In this document: positions 52,551 through 60,574 of the stretch, in pieces | Numbering within the stretch: position 1 is the first letter of the stretch | Layout: each line of letters starts with the position of its first letter | NCBI RefSeq assembly: GCF_000688475.1 | Contig: NZ_JIAN01000007.1 | Coordinates: forward strand, 310,001 to 374,000 | Reading direction: 5' to 3' | DNA from: Cellulomonas sp. URHE0023 | GTDB lineage: Bacteria > Actinomycetota > Actinomycetes > Actinomycetales > Cellulomonadaceae | DNA: 64,000 nt | The notes under the pieces: generated by a model | Told to the model about the DNA's origin: nothing | What the model saw: only the letters and a program-made list of their open reading frames with translations | Database searches by the model: none | Translations under genes and position numbers: made by a program

Positions 52551-53333
52551 TCAGAGCCCCTGCCAGCCGGGCTTCGACAGGTACGTCTCGCGGTAGTAGT
52601 CGGCCAGCTGCAGGCGGCTCGCGGCGGCATCGTCGACCAGGACGGTCACGTGGGGGTGGTGCTGCAGGATCGTGGCAGGCCACATCGCGCTGACCGGACC
52701 CTCGACGAGCTGGTGCACCGCCTCGGCCTTGCCCTTGCCGGTGGCGAGCAGGACGAGGTGGCGGGCCGACATGATCGTCGCGAGCCCCTGCGTGAGGCAG
52801 TGCGCGGGCACCTTGTCGACGTCTCCGCCGAAGAAGCGCGCGTTGTCCTCGCGCGTCTGGCGGGTCAGGGTCTTGATCCGGGTGCGCGAGGCGAGCGACG
52901 ACCCGGGCTCGTTGAACGCGACGTGCCCGTCCGTGCCGATCCCGAGGAGCTGGATGTCGACCCCGCCGACCTCGGCGATCGCCTCTTCGTAGGCGCGGCA
53001 GGCGAGCACCAGGTCGTCCGCGAGTCCGTCGGGACCTTGTACGGCGCCTTCCGCGAAGTCGACGCGGGACGCGATCTCCTTCTCGATGACGTTCCGGTAC
53101 CGCTCCGGATGGCCCTCGTCGAGCCCGACGTACTCGTCGAGCATGAACGCCCGGGCCCGCGCGAACGACAGGCCCCCGTCCGCGTACCGGCGCGCGAGCT
53201 CGTCGTACACCGCCAGCGGGCTCGACCCTGTGGCGAGACCGAGCACCGCGTCGGGCTGTGCCCGCAGCAGCTGCTCGATCGCGTCCGCGGCGAGACGTCC
53301 CAGCTCCGCGCCCGGGCCGATGACGACCTCCAT
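52551..53333 (-). CDS. nagB: Glucosamine-6-phosphate deaminase
   Basis: Converts glucosamine-6-phosphate to fructose-6-phosphate and ammonia, the last amino-sugar-specific step before glycolysis. The 260-residue protein has GLATGSSPLAVYDEL, the catalytic Asp of FMLDEYVGLD, and GIGTDGHVAFNEPGSS with the active-site His and Glu. The ATG at 53333 overlaps the ROK kinase stop by one base. It is the last gene of the sugar operon and is the best evidence that the imported substrate is an amino sugar. N-acetylglucosamine-6-phosphate deacetylase (nagA) is not in the window. Confidence 0.93.
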   Translation of the reverse strand: MEVVIGPGAELGRLAADAIEQLLRAQPDAVLGLATGSSPLAVYDELARRYADGGLSFARARAFMLDEYVGLDEGHPERYRNVIEKEIASRVDFAEGAVQGPDGLADDLVLACRAYEEAIAEVGGVDIQLLGIGTDGHVAFNEPGSSLASRTRIKTLTRQTREDNARFFGGDVDKVPAHCLTQGLATIMSARHLVLLATGKGKAEAVHQLVEGPVSAMWPATILQHHPHVTVLVDDAAASRLQLADYYRETYLSKPGWQGL

Positions 53334-54331
53334 CAGAAATACTCCCCTCGTCCAAGCAGTGCGGCACCGACGGCGCCGACGGGCACGTCCGCAGGGGCCA
53401 GGCTCACTCGCGCAGCCAGACCCATCGACGCCAGGAACGGCGACGACTGCGCCTGCCGCTCGAGCTCGCCGCGCACGGCGCGCAGCAAGGGCTGGCCCAG
53501 CGCGCTGACACCGCCACCGATCACGACCAGGTCGACGTCGGCGGTGAGCACAAGTATGCGGACCGCCGAGGCGACCGCCCACGCGAACCGGTCGCGGACC
53601 TCGACAGCCTCCGGGTCGCCGTCGGCGGCCGCCGCGAAGAGCTCGGCCGGCGCGGGACGTCCGAACCTGCTGGGCCACGCGATGTCGAGCGCGGACCCGG
53701 AGGCGTACTGCTCGAGGCACCCGAGCTGACCGCACTTGCAGGGCAGACCGCCGGGGACCAGCGTCAGGTGACCGATCTCGCCGGCGCCACCGTGCGCACC
53801 GCGCCGGAGCCGCCCCTCGAGCAGAAGGCCGGCGGCCAGGCCCGTGCCTAGCGCGAGGAACGCGACGTCGTGCACCTCCGGCTCGTCGGCCGCCTGCGTG
53901 CCGTCCACCGTGTGCGCGGCACCGACGACCGCGACCGTGAGGTCGTTCTCGACCCGGACGTGCACCCCCAGACGCTCCGCGACGAGCGACGCGAGCGGGG
54001 TGCTCTGTTCGATGCCCAGGTTGACGGCGTGCTCCACGAGCCCGTTCTCGGCGTCGACGACACCCGGCAGCCCGATGCCCACGCCGGCGAGCTCAGGCAC
54101 AGGCACGCCGACGCGAGCGGCAAGGTCCTCGACCACGGCGACGACGACGTCGACCAGAGCGGACGCACCCGTGGCCGTCGCCAGCCGGACCTGGTGACGC
54201 ACGACCCCGTCGCCGTCCACCGCGACGCCCAGCACCTTGGTGCCACCGATGTCGAGGCCGACGGACCAGGGGCGCGGCCCGCCCTCCGACGCGGGCCGCG
54301 GGGGCGGCGTCGGGATCCCCTGCTCGCTCAC
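53333..54331 (-). CDS. ROK family sugar kinase
   Basis: A 332-residue sugar kinase of the ROK family. The ATP motif is GLDIGGTKVLGVAVD. The catalytic Asp is in VRVENDLTVAV, the ROK histidine is in GEIGHLTLVPGG, and the zinc site is CKCGQLGCLE. With nagB and an importer it may phosphorylate GlcNAc or glucosamine, but glucokinase activity is equally possible. It lacks the N-terminal winged helix of ROK repressors, so it is an enzyme. GTG 54331 lies one base before the permease stop. Expression is coupled to nagB. Confidence 0.9.
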   Translation of the reverse strand: MSEQGIPTPPPRPASEGGPRPWSVGLDIGGTKVLGVAVDGDGVVRHQVRLATATGASALVDVVVAVVEDLAARVGVPVPELAGVGIGLPGVVDAENGLVEHAVNLGIEQSTPLASLVAERLGVHVRVENDLTVAVVGAAHTVDGTQAADEPEVHDVAFLALGTGLAAGLLLEGRLRRGAHGGAGEIGHLTLVPGGLPCKCGQLGCLEQYASGSALDIAWPSRFGRPAPAELFAAAADGDPEAVEVRDRFAWAVASAVRILVLTADVDLVVIGGGVSALGQPLLRAVRGELERQAQSSPFLASMGLAARVSLAPADVPVGAVGAALLGRGEYF

Positions 54332-54332
54332 G

Positions 54333-55268
54333 TCAGCCCTTCACCGCTCCGGCCACGAGCCCGGACGTCATCTTGTTCTGGACGAACAGGAAGAAGATGA
54401 TCACGGGCACCGCGATCAGGGCCGAACCGGCCATGACGACACCCCAGTCGGTGGCTCGGTTCGACTCGACGAGGCCCTGCAGCCACAGCGGCAGCGTGTG
54501 CTTGGTCGGGTCGGTCATGACCACGAGCGCGAGGGTGTACTCGTTCCAGGCCTGCAGGAAGCCGTACACGCCTGCGGCGACCAGGCCGGGAGCCAGCAGC
54601 GGGAAGGTGATCCGGAAGAACGCCTTGGTGCGCGACAGGCCGTCGACCATCGCGGCTTCCTCGAGCTCGATCGGCACGCCGGCCACGAAGCCACGCAGCA
54701 TCCAGATGGTGAACGGCAGGACGGCGGCCGTGTAGACCAGGGCGAGCCCCATGGCCGTGTTGACCAGGTTCCAGCCGTCGAGCATCCGGTACTGGGAGAT
54801 GAACAGCCCTTCGGCGGGAATCATCTGGACCACGAGGATCGTCAGGATGAACGCCTTGCGGCCGCGGAACCGGAACCGGCTGACCGCGAGCGCCGCGAGG
54901 AACGCGAAGATCAGCGCGGCGAACAGCACGATGACCACGACGACGAGGGAGATCCTCATCGCGTCCCAGAACGTCGGGTTGTTCCAGACCTGACGGAAGT
55001 TGGAGATCGTGCCGTCGATCGGGAAGAACGTCGGCTTCGCCGTCTGCAGCTTGTTGACCGGCAGGAACGCGCTGTTGAGCATCCAGTAGATCGGGAAGAC
55101 CCACACGATCGCCAGGACGACGGCGACGGTGCTCAGGACGCGACGGCCGGTGCGTGACTGGGCCCGTCCGGACTCGTCGGTCTTGACCTTGGCCTTGCGT
55201 CGCACGACGGCGACCGCGGGCGTGTCCTGCGGTGCCGGGGCGGGAGCCGGTGTGGCGACGGCGCTCAC
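54333..55268 (-). CDS. Carbohydrate ABC transporter permease (MalG-type)
   Basis: A 311-residue permease with about six helices after a 45-residue cytoplasmic N-terminus rich in Pro, Ala and Lys. The EAA loop sits around EEAAMVDGLSRTKAFFRITFPL. It forms the channel together with the upstream MalF-type permease, whose stop overlaps its start by 4 nt. No ATPase gene occurs in the operon, so it must use a shared ATPase such as MsiK elsewhere (family knowledge for actinobacterial sugar ABC systems). Confidence 0.9.
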   Translation of the reverse strand: MSAVATPAPAPAPQDTPAVAVVRRKAKVKTDESGRAQSRTGRRVLSTVAVVLAIVWVFPIYWMLNSAFLPVNKLQTAKPTFFPIDGTISNFRQVWNNPTFWDAMRISLVVVVIVLFAALIFAFLAALAVSRFRFRGRKAFILTILVVQMIPAEGLFISQYRMLDGWNLVNTAMGLALVYTAAVLPFTIWMLRGFVAGVPIELEEAAMVDGLSRTKAFFRITFPLLAPGLVAAGVYGFLQAWNEYTLALVVMTDPTKHTLPLWLQGLVESNRATDWGVVMAGSALIAVPVIIFFLFVQNKMTSGLVAGAVKG

Positions 55269-56206
55269 AGCTCGTCCTCCTTCAGCATCTGCCGGACGTA
55301 GAAGCCGGTCATGCCCAGGGTGATGACCAGCATGATCGTGGCGAGCGCACCCGCCTTGGAGTACTCCCCGCCATACGAGTAGATGAGCGTGCCGAGCAGG
55401 TTCGTCTCACGCGTCGGCGCACCGGCGCGTTGCAGCACGTAGATCTGGGTGAACACCTTCATGTCCCAGATCACCTGCAGCAGCGCGACGATCCCCAGCA
55501 CGGGCCGGATCATCGGGATCGTGATGTTCCAGAAGCGCTGCCGCTGCGAGGCGCCGTCCAGCTGAGCGGCCTCCATGGTCTCCTCGGGGACCTGCAGCAG
55601 TCCCGCGTAGATAGAGAACGCGACGAAGGGCACGGACATCCAGACGACGATGACGGTCGCGACGAAGTAGAAGGACAGCGGCTCGATGATCCAGGAGTGG
55701 CCCGCCATGTTCTCGGCGCCGAAGACGTTGGCCAGGACCCAGTTGACGACTCCGTACTGGGAGTCGAAGAGCCACTGCCAGACCGTCATCGACGCCAGGA
55801 CGGGGGTGCCCCAGGCCAGCAGGAGGGAGACCATCAGGGTCATGCGCGCCGCCTTGCTGATGCGCTGCATGAGGACCGCGAACGCGATGCCGATGGCCAT
55901 CGTGACGGCTGCGTTCACGAGGCAGAAGGCGATCGAGCGGGCGATGACCGTCCACACGTACGGGTCGGACAGGAGCTCCTGGTAGTTCTTCAGCCCGACC
56001 CACTCGGCCGGGGCCCCGAACTGCTGCTTGAGCCCGTACTCCTGGAAGGAGGTGATGAACTGGCGGATCAGGGGGTAGCCGGTTGCGACACCGATCAGGA
56101 TGCTGGCCGGGATCAGCAGCCCGTAGATACCGAGCTTGCGACGCCGACGGTGTGGGAACACAGGCGACGTGTCGCCGTGCTCGACCACGGGGGCAGTGGC
56201 TGCCAT
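55265..56206 (-). CDS. Carbohydrate ABC transporter permease (MalF-type)
   Basis: A 313-residue permease with a short cytoplasmic N-terminus (PVFPHRRRRKLGIYG) and about six helices. The EAA motif is in EETMEAAQLDGASQRQRFWNITIP (key residues EAAxxDG and P, near residue 210). It is the first permease gene, 230 bp after the binding-protein gene, and is preceded by a large hairpin that may set their expression ratio. ATG 56206 has CAGGAG upstream. Sugar specificity is inferred from nagB and the ROK kinase downstream. Confidence 0.9.
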   Translation of the reverse strand: MAATAPVVEHGDTSPVFPHRRRRKLGIYGLLIPASILIGVATGYPLIRQFITSFQEYGLKQQFGAPAEWVGLKNYQELLSDPYVWTVIARSIAFCLVNAAVTMAIGIAFAVLMQRISKAARMTLMVSLLLAWGTPVLASMTVWQWLFDSQYGVVNWVLANVFGAENMAGHSWIIEPLSFYFVATVIVVWMSVPFVAFSIYAGLLQVPEETMEAAQLDGASQRQRFWNITIPMIRPVLGIVALLQVIWDMKVFTQIYVLQRAGAPTRETNLLGTLIYSYGGEYSKAGALATIMLVITLGMTGFYVRQMLKEDEL

Positions 56207-56390
56207 GGTGCGAACTCCTGTCTGGTGGCACGGTCGGGCTGCCTGCGTCGGCAGGCCGACCGCACCTGGATCAGGTGGCCGCCGTGGGTGGGGTGCACGG
56301 GACGACGACCTGGTGATCAGTACAGCAGTGATGTGCGCTGTTCGTCAGTGGTCGGCCGTGTCGGACATCGTCCGACCGGCTCCGGGGCCC

Positions 56391-56428
56391 GGCCGGCCCT
56401 CTCTGCTCCGGAGCAGCGAGGGCCGGCC
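56391..56428 (-). repeat. Long hairpin between binding-protein and permease genes
   Basis: GGCCGGCCCTC pairs with GAGGGCCGGCC (11 bp), and inside it CTGCTCC pairs with GGAGCAG. The stem has about 18 pairs with a single mismatch at the junction and almost no loop. It lies just after the binding-protein stop on the minus strand, 185 nt before the permease gene. Such intercistronic stems often partly terminate transcription or protect the upstream mRNA. Confidence 0.65.
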
Positions 56429-56435
56429 GAGGCGA

Positions 56436-57770
56436 TCAGTTGAGCGCGGCCTCGATCTGCTTGTCCGCCTCGGCGGCTGCAGTCTTGACGTCGGCGCCCG
56501 TGGCGAGCTGCTGGAAGAAGTCCTCGAGGATGCGGTCGCCCTCGACCTTGGCCCAGTTCTCGGCGGCCGGCGTGAGCTTGGCTGCGAGCGCCGCGGAGAC
56601 GGCGGCCTTGGCGTAGACGTCGTCACCCATCGAGGAGGCGTACTCGGTGTTGCCCGGGATGAGCCCGTTCTCACCGAGCATGTTCTGGAACTTCTCCGTG
56701 AACATGATCTTCAGCAGGCTCTTGGCGAGCTCCGGGTGCTTCGACTTCGCCGCGACGGCGATGTTCGAGCCGCCCGCGAAGCCGTTCGCGTACGTTCCGG
56801 CCTCGATGCCCGGGAGCGGGAAGACGCCGGTGTGCTCCTCGTTGCAGGTCTGCTGCTCGGTGCGCAGGGCCTTCGCGGCGTCGGACTCGTCGTCCTTGGC
56901 CACGGCCTTGTTGCACGCGGGGAGGTCGATGCTCCACCGGGCCCAGGTGGGCGCGGAGAACATGGCGGCCTGGCCGTTGTTGAACGGGACCCACGGCTCG
57001 TTGGAGTCGCTGTCGGCCGGAGCCTTGGTCGCCGTCTTGAACAGCTCCTGGACCTGCTCGAGACCCTTGATGGAGTCGGCGTCGGAGAGCGCACCCTTCC
57101 AGGTGTCGCCGTCCTTGACCGCGAAGTTGCCACCGTTGGTGTAGAGCCACGCGGCGCCGTTGTACCAGTCCTGACCCGGCAGCCAGAAGCCGGAGCCCGC
57201 GGGGTTCGCGGCCTGGAGCGCCTGGGCGGCCGTGGTGAACTCGGCAAGGGTGCTGGGAACCTCGACGCCCGCCGCGGCGAACGCGTCCTTGTTGTAGAAC
57301 ACGGCACGCGCACCGGAGTAGTACGGAGCGGCGTAGAACTTGTCGTCGGCGCTACCGGCGTCGACGAAGCCGGGGAGCAGCTTGTCGCCGCCCAGCTCGT
57401 CGTACATGTCGGTGATGTCGGCGAAAGCGCCGGCGTACGTGAAGGTCGGCGACTGCGTGTTGCCGATCTCGACGACGTCCGGGGTCTGGTCGGCCGACGA
57501 GAGCGCGGTCTGCAGGCGCGGGACCAGACCGTTCCAGTCCTGCTCCTCGATGACGAGCTTCGAGCCCGGGTTCTCGGCCTCGAACGTCGTCGTGAGGTAG
57601 TCGCGCAGCTCCTGCGGGGTGTCGGTCCCGTTGAGCCACAGCTTGATCGTGGCGGCCTCCGGGGCCGCTGCCGACTCGGACGAGGTGTCCGAAGCGTCGT
57701 CGCTGTTGCCGCAGGCGGCGAGAGCGAGCGTCGCCGCCACGCCGACGGCCGCGAAACGTAGGATCTTCAC
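56436..57770 (-). CDS. Sugar ABC transporter substrate-binding lipoprotein
   Basis: A 444-residue exported lipoprotein of the extracellular solute-binding protein 1 family. The lipobox is LAAC within the first 21 residues, followed by a Ser/Asp/Ala linker. Ligand-contact type segments include IKLWLNGTDTPQE, WLPGQDWYNGAAWLYTNGG and FAGGSNIAVAAKSKHPELA. It would capture the sugar outside the membrane. GTG 57770 is preceded by GGAGGAACC. It follows the ROK regulator by 86 bp and is the first structural gene. The amino-sugar operon partners suggest GlcNAc or chito-oligosaccharides; the match is not diagnostic. Confidence 0.9.
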   Translation of the reverse strand: MKILRFAAVGVAATLALAACGNSDDASDTSSESAAAPEAATIKLWLNGTDTPQELRDYLTTTFEAENPGSKLVIEEQDWNGLVPRLQTALSSADQTPDVVEIGNTQSPTFTYAGAFADITDMYDELGGDKLLPGFVDAGSADDKFYAAPYYSGARAVFYNKDAFAAAGVEVPSTLAEFTTAAQALQAANPAGSGFWLPGQDWYNGAAWLYTNGGNFAVKDGDTWKGALSDADSIKGLEQVQELFKTATKAPADSDSNEPWVPFNNGQAAMFSAPTWARWSIDLPACNKAVAKDDESDAAKALRTEQQTCNEEHTGVFPLPGIEAGTYANGFAGGSNIAVAAKSKHPELAKSLLKIMFTEKFQNMLGENGLIPGNTEYASSMGDDVYAKAAVSAALAAKLTPAAENWAKVEGDRILEDFFQQLATGADVKTAAAEADKQIEAALN

Positions 57771-57856
57771 GTTGGGGTTCCTCCCGTGAGCGAGACGATC
57801 GCCGAGCGGCGTCGCCAGGGGTTTCTTCCGACCTGCAGTGGGCCGGCTGGAGGTCG

Positions 57857-59032
57857 TCACGAGACCCCCAGCTGGCCCGACAGGACGAGGACTGCCGCAC
57901 CAGCGAGAGCCCCGTCCTCGTCGAGCGATCCCATCCGCATCGCCAGGCCGTCTCCGATGACGGGCATGGTCCGTGCGCGGACGGTGGTGAGCGCCGCATC
58001 CCGCAGAGGTCCGTCCAACAGCTCCGGCGGACCGGAGAGCAGGACCTCGGCGAGGTCGAGGGCGCTGACGACGGGTGCCAGGGCGATGCCCAGCAGCCGT
58101 CCGACCGACGCCAGTGCGGCGTCGGACTCTTCTGGGGTGAGGCCCGCGGTGCGGCGGCGCAGGGCCGGCACGCTCAGCACGGTCTCGAGGCAGCCGGCGC
58201 GGCCGCAGGCGCAGTCCAGCGGGGGCTCGTCGCGCAGGTCGCCGTCCACGACGGTGACGTGGCCGATCTCCCCTGCAGCGTGGTGCCGACCGCGCACGAG
58301 GGCACCGTCGACGACGATGCCGGCACCGACACCCTGCCCGACCGTGATCACCATGCACCCCGACCCTGCGGCCGAGCCGTAGGTGAACTCGCCCAGGGCG
58401 CGCGTGTTGGCGTCGTTGGCGACGTGCACGGGGACGCCGAGACGCTCGGTCAGGTGGGCCGCCAGCGGCATGTCGTACCAGCCGCGGTTCGGGGCCTGCA
58501 CGACGTTGCCGGCGAGGTCGATGACGCCCGGGGAGGCGATGCCGACGCCGATGACCGGGCGTGTGGCAGCCTCGAGCAGGTCGCGGCAGAGCGTCTCGAG
58601 CAGCTCGACCGCCGACTCCCCCGTGCGGCCCTCGATCGCCTCGGAACGCCGGACGACCACGTCGCCGACGAGGGTCAGAACCGCGCCGAGGAGTCGAGAG
58701 TCGTCCGTGAGGTCGACCGCGACGATCTGGAACGCCTCGGTGCGCATCCCGACCATGGTGGCGGGCTTGCCGACCTTGCCGTCGACCCGGACGCCGAGCT
58801 CCTCGACGAGGGCTTCGGCGATCAGGTCGGCCACCAGGCCGGAGACCGTGACCCGCGTGAGGCCGGTGCTGCGGGCGATGTCGGCGCGAGACGCGGGGCC
58901 GATGTGGAACAGGTGAGCGAGGACGAGCGACCGGTTGTGCGCGCGTGCGTGCTCGGGGAGCACCTTGCCGGTGGGGCGCAGGGCCCGACCGACTCCCCGG
59001 GCTGCCGCGGGCGGCCGCGTCGTCGCTGTCAT
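57857..59032 (-). CDS. ROK family transcriptional regulator (NagC/XylR-like)
   Basis: A 391-residue regulator. The winged helix occupies residues 30-80 (RADIARSTGLTRVTVSGLVADL). The ROK sugar-binding domain follows, with VHVANDANTRALGEF, GEIGHVTVVDGD and the zinc cysteines of CACGRAGCLE. This pattern is that of a repressor released by a sugar or sugar phosphate. ATG 59032 fits the promoter, which overlaps an inverted repeat, so it is probably autoregulated along with the operon. It heads the run of transporter, kinase and nagB genes. Confidence 0.9.
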   Translation of the reverse strand: MTATTRPPAAARGVGRALRPTGKVLPEHARAHNRSLVLAHLFHIGPASRADIARSTGLTRVTVSGLVADLIAEALVEELGVRVDGKVGKPATMVGMRTEAFQIVAVDLTDDSRLLGAVLTLVGDVVVRRSEAIEGRTGESAVELLETLCRDLLEAATRPVIGVGIASPGVIDLAGNVVQAPNRGWYDMPLAAHLTERLGVPVHVANDANTRALGEFTYGSAAGSGCMVITVGQGVGAGIVVDGALVRGRHHAAGEIGHVTVVDGDLRDEPPLDCACGRAGCLETVLSVPALRRRTAGLTPEESDAALASVGRLLGIALAPVVSALDLAEVLLSGPPELLDGPLRDAALTTVRARTMPVIGDGLAMRMGSLDEDGALAGAAVLVLSGQLGVS

Positions 59033-59037
59033 GTTTG

Positions 59038-59068
59038 TTAGTAGACCTTCCTTACTAATCAGTGTCAA
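59038..59068 (-). promoter_or_regulatory. Promoter and ROK-type operator of the amino-sugar operon
   Basis: On the minus strand, TTGACA (complement of 59063-59068) and TCTACT (17 bp further) make a good promoter just upstream of the ROK regulator. Within it lies the inverted repeat TTAGTA (59038-59043) / TACTAA (59053-59058), 9 bp apart, a spacing and sequence style known for NagC/ROK operators. Repressor bound here would block both its own transcription and the operon. Confidence 0.7.
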
Positions 59069-59241
59069 CCCTCTCGCGTGACCGTGATCACATCGTGACA
59101 AGACGTTCACACGAGCGTTTCATGGGATGACTTCCCGTTAACGCTCGGCCTCCCGGCGCGGGTCCCGTCGCTCTGACCTGCGGCTCTACGGACCGCTCCG
59201 GGTGGACCCGCGGGAACACCGCGGGTGATGGATGCGTTCGC

Positions 59242-60300
59242 ATGGACATGGAACTCGGGATGTACACGTTCGGCGACGTCCACCCCGACCCCGTCTCCGG
59301 CGAGGTCACGAGCCCGGGTCGGCGCCTGCGCGAGGTCCTCGAACGGATCCGCCTGGTCGAGGAGGTCGGCCTCGACTACGTCGGTGTCGGGGAGCACCAC
59401 CGGCCCGACTACGCCATCTCGTCGCCCTCGACCGTGATCGCCGCAGCGCTCGCCCAGACGTCCCGGATCACGGTCGGGAGCGCCGTGACCGTCCTGTCCA
59501 CGGAAGACCCCGTCCGCGTGTACCAGCAGTTCGCGACGATGGACCTCCTGTCCGAAGGACGGGTGGAGCTGCTCGCCGGCCGCGGGTCGTTCATCGAGTC
59601 GTACCCCCTCTTCGGGGCGTCGCTCGACGACTACGACGCGCTGTACGACGAGAAGATCCAGCTGCTCCTGCAGCTCGACGCCGCCGAGCGCGTGACGTGG
59701 TCGGGCCGGTTCCGACCGCCGCTCGAGGACGCCCTGGTCCTCCCCCGGCCGTTCGACCACGCGGACCGCGGGCCGCACCTGAGCATCGCCGTGGCCACCG
59801 GCGGCAACCCGCAGTCGTCGATCCGCGCCGGCGCGCTCGGGCTGCCGATCAGCTACGCGATCATCGGTGGCCAGCCCGCGTCGTTCGCACCCTTGGTGGA
59901 CCTCTACCGCGGTGCGCACCAGCGGTCGGGCCATGACGCGTCGTCCCCGTTCGTGTCGGTGGCCGGCATGGGCTACTTCGCCGACGACGGCAAGGCGGCC
60001 CGCGACTTCTTCTACCCGTACTGGCACGAGTCCATGGCCCGCATCTCGGCCGAGCGCGGGTTCCCGATGCCCAACCGGATCTCGTACGAGTCGCAGGCCG
60101 CGCGCGGCGGCGCCTACTTCGTCGGTGAACCCGAGCAGATCGCCGAGCGGATCGTCGCCCTGCACGAGGTGCTGCACCACGACCGCCAGTCCTTCCAGAT
60201 GGACCTGTCCGGCGTCCCGCACCTCGAGTCGCTGAAGTCGATCGAGCTCCTCGGCACCCGGATCGCTCCTCTGGTCAGGGACGCACTGCGCACGTCCTGA
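59242..60300 (+). CDS. LLM class flavin-dependent oxidoreductase
   Basis: A 352-residue protein of the bacterial luciferase-like fold. It opens with LGMYTFGDVHPDP and contains DYVGVGEHHRPDYAISSP, TVLSTEDPVRVYQQFATMD and LLAGRGSFIES, typical of the FMN- or F420-dependent LLM group. The FMN and substrate are not determined. It is divergent from the ROK regulator and not clearly related to the amino-sugar operon. The start is the ATG at 59242; an in-frame ATG at 59248 would remove only two residues. Confidence 0.85.
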   Translation: MDMELGMYTFGDVHPDPVSGEVTSPGRRLREVLERIRLVEEVGLDYVGVGEHHRPDYAISSPSTVIAAALAQTSRITVGSAVTVLSTEDPVRVYQQFATMDLLSEGRVELLAGRGSFIESYPLFGASLDDYDALYDEKIQLLLQLDAAERVTWSGRFRPPLEDALVLPRPFDHADRGPHLSIAVATGGNPQSSIRAGALGLPISYAIIGGQPASFAPLVDLYRGAHQRSGHDASSPFVSVAGMGYFADDGKAARDFFYPYWHESMARISAERGFPMPNRISYESQAARGGAYFVGEPEQIAERIVALHEVLHHDRQSFQMDLSGVPHLESLKSIELLGTRIAPLVRDALRTS

Positions 60301-60401
60301 CCTCGCTCGAGGCACGTGCACGACGCCGCGGGGCACGATCGCGAGAACGGCTGTCCAGGTCCCGCGGCCAGCAGGCGACGACGTGGCGACGGCCGTACGT
60401 C

Positions 60402-60490
60402 CAGGATGTGGGCACGCCGGGTGAAACCCGTGGTGGTACGTCGGATTCGTCCGGTCCGCAAACCGGCACGGAACCGATGCCCCAGGTCAG
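60402..60490 (+). ncRNA. Structured leader upstream of the surface protein gene, unassigned
   Basis: Several short hairpins cluster here. CGGGT-GAA-ACCCG is at about 60418-60430. CGGA-TTCG-TCCG has a stable tetraloop, and CCGGT-CCGCAA-ACCGG follows. A possible closing stem pairs GGGCA near 60410 with TGCCC near 60480. The region lies 90-170 nt before the surface-protein start and could be a cis-regulatory RNA. It does not match the c-di-GMP or c-di-AMP riboswitch consensus as I recall them. Confidence 0.3.
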
Positions 60491-60574
60491 AAGCCCTATT
60501 TCTGGTTCGATCGGGGTCAACGCGACGGCAGCGCGCGTCCAGTCCTGTGTTGCACAGCCCCGATGTGGAGAACC

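Noticed and set aside
57771..57856. A second ROK operator before the binding-protein gene
   Set aside because: No TTAGTA/TACTAA pair or other repeat is visible in this 86-bp gap, so a separate regulated promoter there is not supported.
60402..60490. A c-di-GMP-I (GEMM) or ydaO c-di-AMP riboswitch upstream of the surface protein
   Set aside because: Some pieces look alike (CACGC, CGCAAA, ACCGATG) but the invariant order of GEMM (GGCAAA then GACGCAAAGCC around a GAAA-capped stem) is not there, and the ydaO core is missing. Left as an unassigned structured leader.
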